Assembly: GCF_023115425.1 (NCBI RefSeq)
Contig: NZ_CP096032.1
Span: forward strand, 1,302,001-1,366,000
Reading direction: 5' to 3'
DNA length: 64,000 nt
Source of the DNA: Synechococcus sp. A10-1-5-1
Lineage (GTDB): Bacteria; Cyanobacteriota; Cyanobacteriia; PCC-6307; Cyanobiaceae
This document shows, piece by piece, positions 1 through 11,167 of the stretch (position 1 is its first letter; each line of letters starts with the position of its first letter). Made by a program: the position numbers and the translations under genes. The notes under the pieces were generated by a model. The model was not told where the DNA came from, made no database searches, and worked only from the letters and a program-made list of their open reading frames with translations.

Positions 1-407
1 CCCTGGGACGCTTCGGCAACTTTGGCTTTGAAGTCGAACCGACGATTGGCTTAGAGCTCTTGCCGCAGAGCCAAGGGGTCTATCGAATTTGCACGGTGCC
101 ACCTGAACAGTTCCAGCCAGGACTGCGGGACCTCTATGACGTGGAGTTCAACGCCGCACTGCGGCTGGAAGAGCAAAACGCTGAGACACCACACACCGAC
201 GTGCGCTGGGAACTGGATCTCAGCGTCTGGATCAAGCTCCCAGCTGTGATTGGGCTTCTGCCCGAGAGCCTGGTGCAAAGCAGCGGTGATCACCTGCTGC
301 GCCAAATCGTGCGCCAAATCTCGAGGCGCCTGACATGGAAGGTTCAAGAAGACTTCCACGCCACCCACAGCCTGGAGTGCCCGCCGAGGCGGCGGGCCCA
401 GTTCTGA
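1..407 (+). CDS. DUF1997 family protein (5' end cut by window)
   Basis: The reading frame is open from base 3 to the TGA at 405-407, so the gene enters from the left and only its last 134 or so residues are visible. The visible part alternates beta-strand-like segments (LDLSVWIKLPAVIGLLP) and ends in an amphipathic, Arg-rich helix (LLRQIVRQISRRLTWKVQ) followed by a basic tail. This pattern matches the C-terminal half of the cyanobacterial and plastid DUF1997 family, whose function is unknown. An internal TTG at 60 should not be taken as the start, because homologous-looking sequence continues upstream of it. The stop abuts the stop of the convergent DUF4079 gene with no base between them. The family assignment is by pattern recognition only. 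Confidence 0.6.
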   Translation, partial: LGRFGNFGFEVEPTIGLELLPQSQGVYRICTVPPEQFQPGLRDLYDVEFNAALRLEEQNAETPHTDVRWELDLSVWIKLPAVIGLLPESLVQSSGDHLLRQIVRQISRRLTWKVQEDFHATHSLECPPRRRAQF

Positions 408-872
408 TCAAGCGGGGCGGTTTTCCCAGATCTTGTTGAGGATCTGCATGCCGCTCACGGCTTGCCAAAGGAACAGGGTGAAAACGCCCATGTTCATCAT
501 CACGTGCAGCTTGCGGGCGATCAGGTTGCCTTGCTGCATCAGCGGGGACATGGCTGCGGCCAAAGCCAGACCGCAGGTCATGGCGATACCGACCAAGAGG
601 TGGGGACCCACGAAGAGCTTGCCGTTGTTCAAGTAGGTGACGGCCATGCCACCAAAGGTGCCCAGCACCATGACGGCCAAAACGGCACTGCCGTAGAGGT
701 AATGGCGCTTGGCGAACTGCCCTTTGATCAGGGTCTTGCGCGCTTCAGCATCGGCGGTGCGGGTTTTCTTGGCCTTAATGCCAAGGAACATCGCGTAGCC
801 ACTCAGGGCAAGCAGGCCCCACATCGCCAGCGGGTGCAGGAAGTTGAGATTGAAGGCGAGAGCTTCCGGCAT
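408..872 (-). CDS. DUF4079 domain membrane protein
   Basis: This is a 154-residue protein with four hydrophobic segments, at about residues 10-32, 58-80, 90-110 and 128-145. Conserved-looking His residues lie in the membrane segments (FLHPLAMWG near the N-terminus and KLHVMMNMGVF near the C-terminus). It has the length and layout of DUF4079, a small cyanobacterial and plastid integral membrane family. The paired His residues in helices suggest heme or another cofactor, but that is inference. The start is the ATG at 872. It converges on the DUF1997 gene and lies 51 bp downstream of purH on the same strand, so co-transcription with purH is possible. Confidence 0.75.
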   Translation of the reverse strand: MPEALAFNLNFLHPLAMWGLLALSGYAMFLGIKAKKTRTADAEARKTLIKGQFAKRHYLYGSAVLAVMVLGTFGGMAVTYLNNGKLFVGPHLLVGIAMTCGLALAAAMSPLMQQGNLIARKLHVMMNMGVFTLFLWQAVSGMQILNKIWENRPA

Positions 873-910
873 GGAGCGCTGGCTTAGAGAACGGACCGCG
901 CGACGCTAAG

Positions 911-936
911 TCAGTGCAGGAAATCAGTGCAGGAAA
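911..936. repeat. 13-bp perfect tandem duplication across the purH stop
   Basis: The unit TCAGTGCAGGAAA occurs twice in a row, at 911-923 and 924-936. On the minus strand the first-read copy carries the last purH codons (Phe-Leu-His) and the TGA. The second copy sits just beyond the stop, giving a duplicate of the same codons and stop out of use. It looks like a slippage duplication with no effect on the protein. Confidence 0.9.
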
Positions 937-2483
937 TGGCGGCGGCCTGTCACCACCATCACGAGGCCCAACGCATCGCAAGCGGCGATGGAGTCGGCAT
1001 CACGGACGCTGCCGCCGGGCTGGATCACAGCGGTGATCCCGTACTGCGCCGCCAAACGAACGGTGTCGTCAAAGGGGAAGAAGCCATCACTCGCCAAGAC
1101 GGCACCACGGGCCTTCTCACCAGCGGTCTCGAGGGCGATCTTGGCCGAGCCAACACGGTTCATCTGACCAGCACCGATCCCGAGGCTTTGTCCGCCGCGG
1201 GCCACGGTGATGGCGTTGGAGCGCACATGGCGCACCAAGCGCCAGCAGAAGGCCAAATCCGCAAGCTCCTCCGCGCTGGGCTGACGCTTGCTCACCACCT
1301 GCCAAGCGGTTTCATCAACGGGCTGATCGTCCAGGTCCTGAACCAGAAGACCGCCGAGGACACTGCGGAGCTGTTGACGACTGGCGCGCTCAATCGCCTC
1401 TGGAGCCAGCTCTAACAAGCGCAGATTGGCCTTCGCCGACAGCAGCTCGCGAGCTTCGGCGTTGAACGAGGGCGCGACCACACACTCCAGGAAAAGGCTG
1501 GTCAAATGCCCGGCGGTCGCCCCATCGACGGGGCCATTGATTGCCACGATGCCGCCAAACGCCGAGAGGCGGTCAGCATCGAGTGCCCGCTCAAGCGCAT
1601 TGGCACTACCCGTGCCAGTCGCCACGCCACAGGGGTTGGTGTGCTTCACGACCACCGCCGCCGGCTTGAAGGCGTTGCCGCCAGCGGGCTGGCCGCCGTA
1701 GCCGAACTCGCGCACCGTGGCGAGGGCGGCCTCGAGATCAAGGATGTTGTTGTAGCTGAGCTCCTTGCCCTGAAGCTGCTCGCCCGCACCCAGTCCCGCC
1801 CCAGGCTGGGCATACCAGGTGGCGCTTTGGTGGGGGTTCTCGCCGTAGCGCAAGCTTTGACGCGCGGGGAGTTCAAGGCTGAACGTGCCAGCACTCTGAG
1901 CCTCAAGCTGGGCACTCAGCCACTCGCTAATGGCCGTGTCGTACTCGGCGGTATGGCTGAACGCCTCCAAGGCCAGTCGACGTCGTAACTCAGGACTGAT
2001 CGCGCCAGCAGCCAATGCCTCCAGAAAAGCGGGGTATTGCGCCGGGCTGGTCAAAACGGCCACATCGGCATGGTTCTTGGCGGCCGCACGCACCATCGCT
2101 GGGCCGCCAATGTCGATGTTCTCAATGGCCGCGTCCCAGCTGACGTCAGGCCGAGCAATCGTCTCGCGGAAGGGATAAAGGTTGACCACGACTACGTCGA
2201 TTGGGGCGATGCCCTGGTCAGCGAGATCACTCTGATGCGACGACTCGGAGCGCTTCGCCAGGATGCCGCCGTGAATCCGGGGGTGCAGGGTTTTGACGCG
2301 GCCCCCGAGGATTTCGGGTGCGCCAGTGTGATCCGCGACCTTCGTCACCGGGACCCCCGCTGCGGCCAAGGCCGCAGCGGTGCCACCGCTCGAGATCAAT
2401 TGATAGCCGGCTGCCAACAGCCCCTGGGCCAAGGGCACCAGCCCTTCCTTGTTGGACACGCTGAGCAGGGCCGTGGGCGCCAT
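924..2483 (-). CDS. purH: Bifunctional AICAR formyltransferase / IMP cyclohydrolase
   Basis: This enzyme carries out the last two steps of de novo purine synthesis: 10-formyl-THF-dependent formylation of AICAR and ring closure to IMP. The 519-residue length is normal. The N-terminal MGS-like cyclohydrolase domain (about 1-145) begins [18 protein letters not shown] and contains [20 protein letters not shown] and VVNLYPF. The transformylase part (about 200-519) contains the substrate-site motifs [34 protein letters not shown] and [10 protein letters not shown]. The protein ends RRHFLH. The start ATG at 2483 puts the first conserved strand four residues in. The esterase gene begins 59 bp upstream on the other strand, so the two share a short divergent promoter region. 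Confidence 0.97.
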   Translation of the reverse strand: MAPTALLSVSNKEGLVPLAQGLLAAGYQLISSGGTAAALAAAGVPVTKVADHTGAPEILGGRVKTLHPRIHGGILAKRSESSHQSDLADQGIAPIDVVVVNLYPFRETIARPDVSWDAAIENIDIGGPAMVRAAAKNHADVAVLTSPAQYPAFLEALAAGAISPELRRRLALEAFSHTAEYDTAISEWLSAQLEAQSAGTFSLELPARQSLRYGENPHQSATWYAQPGAGLGAGEQLQGKELSYNNILDLEAALATVREFGYGGQPAGGNAFKPAAVVVKHTNPCGVATGTGSANALERALDADRLSAFGGIVAINGPVDGATAGHLTSLFLECVVAPSFNAEARELLSAKANLRLLELAPEAIERASRQQLRSVLGGLLVQDLDDQPVDETAWQVVSKRQPSAEELADLAFCWRLVRHVRSNAITVARGGQSLGIGAGQMNRVGSAKIALETAGEKARGAVLASDGFFPFDDTVRLAAQYGITAVIQPGGSVRDADSIAACDALGLVMVVTGRRHFLH

Positions 2484-2542
2484 GGCGATGCAGAGGTCGG
2501 CAGAAGGTCCAACCTACGCAGGAGCAGCTCCCAGTTCCGCCG

Positions 2543-3160
2543 ATGACTAGCCGTCCCGACCAGCTCCAGCTGGGGCCAGAGCCAGCGCAACAACGCCTCG
2601 TTCTGCTGCATGGCTGGGGCGCTGATGCCGATGACCTCTTGGATCTCGGGGAACTGCTCGTCAGCCCCCAGACCAGTGTTGTCGCCCTGCGCGCCCCCGA
2701 ACCCCATCCCTACGGAACAGGTCGGCAGTGGTATGGCCTGCAGCCAATCGACTGGGACGCCCTACCTGCGGCACGCTCCAGCCTCCAAGCTCGGCTCCTC
2801 GCCCTTGGAGAGAGCGTGCCACTGGAGCGAACCGTGCTGCTGGGGTTCTCTCAAGGTGCAGCCATGGCGCTCGATGTCGGCACAACACTGCCCTTGGCGG
2901 GCATCGCTGCCTGCAGCGGCTACCCCCACCAGGGCTGGGAGCCGCCCTCGTGCTGTCCTCCGGTGCTCCTGACCCACGGCCGCCAGGACCCCGTGGTCCC
3001 CTTCCTGGCCAGTGAAGAGCTGCAGCAGCAACTCCAGGCCAGCGGTCAGACGGCGCGACTCCTTCCGTTTGAGGGCGGCCATGGCATTGATGAATCGGTT
3101 CTACCTGAGCTCAAAGGCTTTATTGCAGAGCAGATCGAGCAAGGGCCAATTCAGCCATAG
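2543..3160 (+). CDS. Alpha/beta hydrolase, carboxylesterase/phospholipase type
   Basis: This 205-residue single-domain hydrolase belongs to the carboxylesterase/acyl-protein-thioesterase-like family. The oxyanion region is VLLHGWGADADD (about 20-31), the nucleophile elbow is LGFSQGAAMAL (Ser near 102), the acid is in HGRQDPVVPF and the base in FEGGHGID. All three catalytic residues are in the expected order and spacing. The natural substrate cannot be read from the sequence; short-chain acyl esters are typical of the family. It is divergent from purH. A downstream hairpin belongs to the convergent DUF3155 gene. Confidence 0.88.
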   Translation: MTSRPDQLQLGPEPAQQRLVLLHGWGADADDLLDLGELLVSPQTSVVALRAPEPHPYGTGRQWYGLQPIDWDALPAARSSLQARLLALGESVPLERTVLLGFSQGAAMALDVGTTLPLAGIAACSGYPHQGWEPPSCCPPVLLTHGRQDPVVPFLASEELQQQLQASGQTARLLPFEGGHGIDESVLPELKGFIAEQIEQGPIQP

Positions 3161-3168
3161 AGACCAAC

Positions 3169-3198
3169 AAAAAAGCCGGCCTCACGTGGAAGGCCGGC
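3169..3198 (-). terminator. Rho-independent terminator of the DUF3155 gene
   Basis: An 8-bp perfect stem (GCCGGCCT at 3175-3182 with AGGCCGGC at 3191-3198) encloses an 8-nt loop. Read on the minus strand it is followed by six T residues (3174-3169). It lies 29 bp past the DUF3155 stop and 14 bp past the esterase stop. On the plus strand the A-run precedes the stem, so it fits best as the terminator for the minus-strand gene. Confidence 0.85.
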
Positions 3199-3226
3199 CC
3201 AATGCCCTTCAGGGAGAGGGTGGAAA

Positions 3227-3598
3227 TCAGACGAAGGCGTATTCGTACTCTTCCATCTCCTCCCAGTCGTCGGCAGCAAGAGCCTCCAGACCGGCGAAGA
3301 GGTTGTCCTCACCGATGCGATCGACGATTTCACGCAGGGAGGGGAACAGGAAGTGGTTCTCCTCGGCGTATTGAGCACTGAACAGACCCTTTTCGCCCCA
3401 GAAGAAGCGGTCGGTGGTGTGCTCGTTACGACGGACATTCACCAGAGCGGGAGGAACAATTCCTGACTCGGCGATGTAGCGGCGAGCAGCCGTCACAGGC
3501 TTGTACTCACCGGTTTCGATGTTGTGAACGCCGACATGGGCCAGAACTCGCTGACCGGCGAGCCGGCGGCGGCTGACGCGCTTACGCTTTTTGGACAT
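3227..3598 (-). CDS. DUF3155 domain-containing protein
   Basis: This is a 123-residue soluble protein of a family confined to cyanobacteria, with no known function. The N-terminus is strongly basic (MSKKRKRVSRRRLAGQRVL) and the C-terminus strongly acidic (ADDWEEMEEYEYAFV). The middle has the conserved-looking TGEYKPVTAARRYI and FFWGEKGLFSAQYAEENHF. The reading frame runs upstream to 3691, but the basic ATG start at 3598 matches the compact form of the family. A U-tailed hairpin follows the stop, so the gene is probably monocistronic. A nucleic-acid-binding role would fit the basic start, but this is only inference. Confidence 0.85.
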   Translation of the reverse strand: MSKKRKRVSRRRLAGQRVLAHVGVHNIETGEYKPVTAARRYIAESGIVPPALVNVRRNEHTTDRFFWGEKGLFSAQYAEENHFLFPSLREIVDRIGEDNLFAGLEALAADDWEEMEEYEYAFV

Positions 3599-3914
3599 GA
3601 GAAGGAACCCCGAAGGGCGGAGGGGACGAAGAGACGAAGACAGAAGGTCTTCAACAACGCCCAAACCTCTGACAGCCCAAAGTGACAGCAAAGCGAGCGT
3701 TGGCGTTCAAAGCAGCAAAGAGAAGAATCTCTACTGCTGTAACCTCGATGCAACAAAGTTGCAACCAGAGGCAGAAGCCACCGCCGCGCTGCCTGCATCA
3801 GGCCGCTCGGTATTGGTCGATACCCAAATCTTAAGACTTTTTCTCGGATTTGAACCAAGTCCCCGAGAAAAGATCTTTTCGAAGGCCGTGGACCAACCTC
3901 AAGCCGCCGCATAG
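3599..3914. promoter_or_regulatory. Divergent intergenic region between DUF3155 and the histidine kinase
   Basis: This 316-bp stretch has no convincing gene; the frame open across it on the plus strand has no family resemblance. It holds two structured elements. One is an NtcA-box-like palindrome at 3810-3823. The other is a 9-bp inverted repeat, TTTTCTCGG (3839-3847) with CCGAGAAAA (3863-3871), with a 15-nt loop about 45 nt before the kinase start. The second lacks a T-run on either strand, so it is more likely a leader hairpin or operator than a terminator. Confidence 0.55.
3810..3823 (+). promoter_or_regulatory. Candidate NtcA-binding box (GTA-N8-TAC)
   Basis: GTATTGGTCGATAC matches the consensus of the cyanobacterial nitrogen regulator NtcA exactly and is itself nearly palindromic. 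It sits 91 bp upstream of the histidine-kinase ATG. The TAN3T -10 hexamer usually found about 22 nt downstream is not clearly present. The match could therefore be chance or a repressing or non-canonical site. Confidence 0.35.
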
Positions 3915-5001
3915 ATGCAAGTCTCCAAGCGGTTTCTCGCGCTGCTGAAGCAACAACTTGCCCAATTCGCAGATCGTCCCGATTTGCGAACTTTGGTGGT
4001 GTACGTCGCTCTCCCAAGCGCCAGTGGGGAGCCCTCGCTCCTCTCGATCGGCGAATGGCCCCAGCAGGCTCTGGTCCTCGAGAGCGGTGTCAGCGAGTCA
4101 TCACCGGGAGAGGGCAGCACCCGCCGCTGGCTCGCCCTGCGGGACGGCCCGCTGCTGCTGGGCGCCCTGCGGATCGACACGGACTGCTGGCCCTGGCCGA
4201 GGCCCCTGAGTGATCGACTCGAAGCGACGGCGCTCTGCCTCACTGAAGCGCTCAAACTCGACTTAGACCAGCAACGGCTCGGCAGGCAACTGGCCCTGCG
4301 GGATGACCAGCTCAAGCTGCTGGTCCACCAGGTGCGCAATCCCCTGGCGGCCCTGCGCACCTTTGGCCAACTGCTGAGGCGCCGCCTTGATGGCGATAGC
4401 GCCAACCAGGCCTTGGTGGACAACCTGCTGAGCGAGCAGCACCAGATCAATCGCTATCTGGATGCGATTGATCAACTCAGCCAAACACCGCTGCTCCCCC
4501 CTGCCGAAGGCGGACTGCAACCCCTCCTCTTGCCGCCAGCCTTCAGCAGTGACGCCCTGCGCTCGCTCAACCAAGTGCTGGAGCCCTTAATGGAGCGGGC
4601 TGCTGGAACCGCCAGCCTGCAGGGCCGGCGTTGGGTCCCGCCGGGGGAGCTTCCCACCCAGCCATGCAATGCCGCGGCCGTCTCAGAAATTGTGGCCAAC
4701 CTGCTCGAGAACGCCTTCCGCTACAGCCGCCCAGGCGGCCGCGTCGGCCTCTTGTGCCAAGAGCAAGGCGATCAACTGGTGCTGGCCGTTTGGGACGAAG
4801 GCCCAGAAATCCCAGACGCCGAACGGAAGCAGATCTTCCAGAAGGGGACGCGGGGTAGTACCGGCAGTGCTGTCGCTGGAAGTGGTCTCGGACTGGCGCT
4901 GGGTCGAGACCTCGCGGAGCGCATTGGTGGTGCCCTGGAGTTGCTGATCCCGCCTTCCTGCCTCGATCCAGCGCTACCGAATACAGGCAACGCCTTTCAG
5001 C

Positions 5002-6914
<1,913 letters not shown>

Positions 6915-6944
6915 CTTCCGTCCCTAGCCAACGACGATTCCGGG

Positions 6945-7088
6945 ATGGCCGCCTACGCCCTGCAGACCTTGGCCCAGCTGCCCGAGGCCTACCAAGCCTT
7001 CGGTCCTCTGGTGGACATCCTGCCCATCATTCCTCTGTTTTTCCTGCTGCTGGCTTTTGTCTGGCAAGCCTCCGTCGGCTTCCGCTGA
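6945..7088 (+). CDS. psbK: Photosystem II reaction center protein K
   Basis: PsbK is a small single-span subunit at the periphery of the PSII core near CP43. The 47-residue precursor has a short N-terminal extension, then the mature start region [16 protein letters not shown], then the membrane helix [20 protein letters not shown] that ends the protein. The family hallmarks are all present. It is short enough to be missed by length-filtered gene calls. It lies 30 bp after tgt and is followed by a strong terminator at 7118-7151, so tgt-psbK may be one transcript. Confidence 0.95.
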   Translation: MAAYALQTLAQLPEAYQAFGPLVDILPIIPLFFLLLAFVWQASVGFR

Positions 7089-7117
7089 ACCAGAGCTGAA
7101 CAGCACTCAATGAGTCA

Positions 7118-7151
7118 AGCGGTGGGGGCCGATGGGTCTCCACCGCTTTTT
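7118..7151 (+). terminator. Rho-independent terminator of psbK
   Basis: AGCGGTGG (7118-7125) pairs perfectly with CCACCGCT (7140-7147), with a 14-nt loop, and is followed by further T residues to 7151. It begins 29 bp after the psbK stop. The reverse strand has no T-run beyond the stem, so it serves the plus strand. Confidence 0.85.
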
Positions 7152-7158
7152 GCTGGCT

Positions 7159-7905
7159 TCAGCCCCGGCGCAGAACCGCCCAGGCAAATTCCGGCAGGGC
7201 CAACATCCGCTGCCAACGGCTGGGCTCTTGAACCAGGCGATAGAGCCATTCGATCTGGAGCCGGCACATCCACTGCGGCGCGCGCTGCTTGGCACCCGAC
7301 CAGACGTCAAAGCTGCCGCCGACACCCATCCAGAGGCCGGGCTGATGGAGATGCATCCGCTGAATCCAGGTTTCCTGGCGCGGCACCCCCAAGGCGACCA
7401 GCACCAGATCCGGGCGAGCATCCAGCAGTTGCTGCTCGATACCGGGCCATTGCTCCGGGCTTTGATAGCCGTGGATGCTGAATTGCAGGTTTAAGCCGGG
7501 GATTTCCTTCTTCAGCCGGGCCGAGACCAGCGCCATCACCTCGGGGGTGGCTCCCACCAGAGCCACCCGCCAGCTGCGAGCAGCCGCCTCGACCAACAGC
7601 TGACGGGCGAGCTCAATGCCAGGGCTGCGCCGCACCCGGTAGCCCTTGCGCTTCAGGGCCCAGACCACACCAGCGCCATCAGGAATCACCAGATCCGCAG
7701 CCGCAATGGCCTCGCCGAGGGCGGGATCGGCAAGGGCCGCCATCGTCATCTCCGCGTTCAAAGTGACGATCTGACCGCCGCCCTGCTGCTTCAAAGCCAA
7801 GGCTGCATCGAGCACATCAGTGGCCACGGCCACCTGCACACCCAAGACCTGGGTGACCTCCCAGACGGGCTGATCGAACGCTGTGGGGCTGGCGGGAGTC
7901 GCCAT
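7159..7905 (-). CDS. WecB/TagA/CpsF family glycosyltransferase (GT26)
   Basis: This 248-residue protein is of the WecG/TagA/CpsF type. Family members transfer a sugar (ManNAcA, ManNAc or a similar residue) from a nucleotide donor to a lipid-linked acceptor in cell-surface glycan assembly. Visible signatures are VTLNAEMTMAAL, AADLVIPDGAGVVWALK, ALVGATPEVM, PDLVLVALGVPRQETWI and MGVGGSFDVWSGAKQRAP, in the normal order. The C-terminus (IEWLYRLVQEPSRWQRM) is the family's membrane-targeting helix. It is divergent from the GH15 gene with 63 bp between starts. It sits about 19 kb from the large polysaccharide locus, so it probably serves a different glycan. Confidence 0.92.
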   Translation of the reverse strand: MATPASPTAFDQPVWEVTQVLGVQVAVATDVLDAALALKQQGGGQIVTLNAEMTMAALADPALGEAIAAADLVIPDGAGVVWALKRKGYRVRRSPGIELARQLLVEAAARSWRVALVGATPEVMALVSARLKKEIPGLNLQFSIHGYQSPEQWPGIEQQLLDARPDLVLVALGVPRQETWIQRMHLHQPGLWMGVGGSFDVWSGAKQRAPQWMCRLQIEWLYRLVQEPSRWQRMLALPEFAWAVLRRG

Positions 7906-7968
7906 TGATGCCGTCGGGGATAGGCCGCACGAGAGAATCTATGGCTGGCCTTCAGGCAGTGCTCGCCC

Positions 7969-10900
7969 ATGACCCTCAGCAGCGCCCCTGTGGCTCAAAG
8001 CGCCGCACCGCTGCAGCTGAGTGCCGCAGAGGCCTGGCAACGCCTGAATGAACTGGACCGGCAAATCGATCAGGTGGTGCTGCAGCGCCAGCATCCGATC
8101 ACCGGCCTGCTCCCCGCCAGCACAGCCAACAACGTCCATGGCAACTACGGCGATGCCTGGGTGCGGGACTGCGTCTATTCGATCCAATGCGTCTGGGGCC
8201 TCGCCCTAGCCCACCGCCGCTTGAGTGGTGCCACCTCCCGCGTCTACGAGCTGGAGCAACGGGTGCTGCAACTGATGCGGGGCCTGCTCAACGCCATGCT
8301 GCGCCAGGCCCACAAGGTGGAGCGCTTCAAACAGACGCTCTCACCGCTCGATTGCCTGCACGCCAAATACGACACCGGCAGCGGCGATCCCGTGGTCCCC
8401 GATGACGGCTGGGGCCACCTGCAGCTCGATGCCACGGCCCTGTTCTTGCTGCAGCTGGCGCAGCTCACCCGCTCGGGACTGGTGGTAGTGCAAACCAGCC
8501 ACGAACGGGATTTCCTGCAAAACCTCGTTTATTACGTGGCCCGCGCCTACCGGGTGCGCGACTACGGCATTTGGGAGCGGGGCGACAAGGGCAACCACGG
8601 CCTGCCGGAACGCAACGCCAGCTCCATCGGCCTCGTCAAAGCAGCCCTCGAGGCCCTGGAGGGGTTGGATCTCTATGGCCCCCATGGCAGCGGGCAAAAC
8701 CATCTGCACATCCCCCACGACGCCATCGTCCGGCTGCGGCGAGCCCTGAGCGGCCTGCTGCCGCGGGAGTCGGCCAGCAAAGAAGTCGATGCGGCCTGCC
8801 TCTCGGTGATTGGCTACCCGGCCTGGGCCGTGGAAGACAGCGCACTGGTGGAGCGCACCCGCGAGAAGATCCGCACCGAGCTGGGCGGACCCTACGGCTA
8901 CAAGCGCTTCCGCCGGGATGGGCATCAGACCGTGGTGGAGGACCACAACCGACTGCACTACGAACGCGAGGAACTGGCCCAGTTCGAGCACATCGAATGC
9001 GAATGGCCCCTGTTCTTGGCCTATGAGCTGATCACGGCCTGCTGCGAAGAGCGCTGGAGTGAGGCCTGGAGTTGGCGGGAGCGTCTGCGCAAAGTGGCGC
9101 TCGAGGTTGATGGGGTGGAGCTGCTCCCTGAGGTGTATGTGGTGCCCGCAGCCCGCGTTGAAGCCGAGCGCCAGCAACCGGGAAGCCAGGAGCGCGTGGC
9201 CAACGACAACGTGCCACTGCTCTGGACGCAGAGCCTGACCTGGCTGGGCGATCTGATGCTGTTGGGTCTGCTGGAGCCGCAGCAACTCGACCCCAGCGAG
9301 AGGCGCCGCAGTCGCAGCCTTGGCGCGACGGAGGTGCTGGTCAGTTTTGTTCCCGCGCGCGAGAGCATCGCAACAGAGCTCGAGCAGGCCGGACTCGCCG
9401 TGAGCCGGCCAGCCGGTGCCACCAGCATTGCCAGCTCCAAAGAGCTGGGCCGGCGGATGGCGCAGGTGGGGGCCAATGCCCGCCTCGGGCTGAGCGGTCA
9501 CCCGCGCTTGCGGATGGAAACCATGGCCACCGCCCGGCTCTACCGCCAAGACGGCCAAACCCTGGCCTTTTTGCCAGCGGTACTGGAGGAGGACACCTTC
9601 TATCTCTCGGATGACCCCGAGCAGCTGGTCGATGCGGTCACCAACGAAATCAGTCAGCTTCAGCGCCACTGGCGCGGCAGCGGCCTGCCGCTCTTGCTGA
9701 TCCCCGTCGAAGAAGGCCCCTTCCAGCGCAGCCCGGAGACGTTCCTGCGGCTGGGGGAGACCCTGCGCAGCGGCGTCCTGGGTGGCACAGCCGTTCAACT
9801 CGGCAGCCTGGATGTCCTGGCCCGCCAGGCTTGCTGGGCCGAACTGCCCAGCTACCAACACGAGGCAGCCGCCAGCGCACCGGCGGAGCTGACCCAGGGA
9901 CTGCAGAGCAGCAACCTGGACAAACCACTGACCGCAGCAGAGGAGCAAGAGCTCGAGGAATCCAGCCTCGATGCCCTGCTGGAGCGGCTCTGGCAAAGCG
10001 CATCCCTGCAGGAGCAAGCTGAGCTCCTGGAGCTGCTGGTACGCCGGCTCGGCCTCTCGGCCGTTCTGACGGGTCCAAGCGGCAATGCAACGCCCAAAGC
10101 TCTGCTGGAGGAGGCCTACCGCCGGGGCCTCAAAGAAGGCGACTGGAACGTGGTCCGGCGCTGCGCTGGGGTGCTGGGGCTGGCGCATCCCCAACTCGAG
10201 GATGCCCTGACGGATCTGCTGGTGCGCCAGAAGCACGTCGTGGTGGGACGCAACTACACCAATGACTCCCTGATCACCCAGCCCCTGAGCAGCAAAGCGA
10301 TTGCAGCGAGGATCCGGCGCTACAGCGGCGAGGACAGCCGCGAATGGGTGCTGCAACAGGAGCTTCTGCTTGCCCTGGATGGCCTCGCCCGGCGTGATCC
10401 AGCGCTGCTGAGCGGCAGCCTCACCCTGCAGCTGGGGCAGCTCTTGCTGCTACTCACCAGTGAAGTAGCTGGGGAGCAGAACCTCTCGCCGAGTGACGCC
10501 TTCGAGGCCCTCTGCGACACCCCTCCCCACGCCATCGGACGCCGGCTCAAACAGGTGCTCAGCGATGTGGAGCACGCCAAGGCTGCCCTCCAACGCAAGG
10601 AGCAACTGCACCTCAGTGGCCGGGTGAGCTGGGAAGCGCCAGAACCGCTTGAAGAACTCGAAAAAGGCGAAAACTGGCTGAAGCACCGCGAGCGAATGGG
10701 GGCGCTGCAAAACGTCCCGCGGGACTTCCACCCCGGGATCTGGAGCCTGCTGCACCACTGCCGCGGCCTGGTCATCGGCGACAAGCTCGAACGCCGCAAC
10801 CGTCTGGAGAGCGCGCCACTGCTCAAAGAGAAAACCCCCGGCGAGCGCAACTTCGCCGTTCACGTGGAGCACTTGATCAGCAAGATCGAAGCGCCTGAAT

Positions 10901-11166
10901 ACCGGCGCCTCTGCATCGAGACCCTGGTGACCCTGATTGCCTTTGTCGATGCCAACCCAGAGGTCAGCGTCGATGACGACCTCGTTCTGGATGTGGTGAT
11001 TGGCCACGCCGTTCGGGTCGGTTGGCAACAGCGCCACCCCGACTCCGACCCCTCTGACTACGGCAGCCACAAAGGCGATGCCTGGGAGGAGTTCTACCGC
11101 TCGTCCCCCGCAGACTGCCGCCGCTGGCAACTGCTGGCCCTCAAGGAACTCGCTGAGATGGCCTGA
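7969..11166 (+). CDS. GH15 / phosphorylase-kinase-alpha-like protein
   Basis: This 1065-residue protein begins with an (alpha/alpha)6 glucoamylase-like domain (about 20-600). It shows NVHGNYGDAWVRDCVYSIQCVWGLAL, typical of the GH15-related phosphorylase-kinase alpha/beta family, and later CEWPLFLAYELI. The remaining 450 or so residues are helical with no motif I recognise. In this family true glucoamylase activity is often uncertain. An effect on glycogen degradation in cyanobacteria is plausible but not shown here. The start ATG at 7969 lies 63 bp from the divergent glycosyltransferase. The stop is one base from the convergent Gfo/Idh stop. Confidence 0.85.
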   Translation: MTLSSAPVAQSAAPLQLSAAEAWQRLNELDRQIDQVVLQRQHPITGLLPASTANNVHGNYGDAWVRDCVYSIQCVWGLALAHRRLSGATSRVYELEQRVLQLMRGLLNAMLRQAHKVERFKQTLSPLDCLHAKYDTGSGDPVVPDDGWGHLQLDATALFLLQLAQLTRSGLVVVQTSHERDFLQNLVYYVARAYRVRDYGIWERGDKGNHGLPERNASSIGLVKAALEALEGLDLYGPHGSGQNHLHIPHDAIVRLRRALSGLLPRESASKEVDAACLSVIGYPAWAVEDSALVERTREKIRTELGGPYGYKRFRRDGHQTVVEDHNRLHYEREELAQFEHIECEWPLFLAYELITACCEERWSEAWSWRERLRKVALEVDGVELLPEVYVVPAARVEAERQQPGSQERVANDNVPLLWTQSLTWLGDLMLLGLLEPQQLDPSERRRSRSLGATEVLVSFVPARESIATELEQAGLAVSRPAGATSIASSKELGRRMAQVGANARLGLSGHPRLRMETMATARLYRQDGQTLAFLPAVLEEDTFYLSDDPEQLVDAVTNEISQLQRHWRGSGLPLLLIPVEEGPFQRSPETFLRLGETLRSGVLGGTAVQLGSLDVLARQACWAELPSYQHEAAASAPAELTQGLQSSNLDKPLTAAEEQELEESSLDALLERLWQSASLQEQAELLELLVRRLGLSAVLTGPSGNATPKALLEEAYRRGLKEGDWNVVRRCAGVLGLAHPQLEDALTDLLVRQKHVVVGRNYTNDSLITQPLSSKAIAARIRRYSGEDSREWVLQQELLLALDGLARRDPALLSGSLTLQLGQLLLLLTSEVAGEQNLSPSDAFEALCDTPPHAIGRRLKQVLSDVEHAKAALQRKEQLHLSGRVSWEAPEPLEELEKGENWLKHRERMGALQNVPRDFHPGIWSLLHHCRGLVIGDKLERRNRLESAPLLKEKTPGERNFAVHVEHLISKIEAPEYRRLCIETLVTLIAFVDANPEVSVDDDLVLDVVIGHAVRVGWQQRHPDSDPSDYGSHKGDAWEEFYRSSPADCRRWQLLALKELAEMA

Positions 11167-11167
11167 G

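Noticed and set aside
3839-3871. Inverted repeat as a terminator
   Set aside because: There is no T-run after the stem on either strand, and it lies upstream, not downstream, of both flanking genes.
8341-10356. 671-residue minus-strand frame inside the GH15 gene
   Set aside because: It is antisense to a well-supported family gene in GC-rich DNA and shows no family motif.
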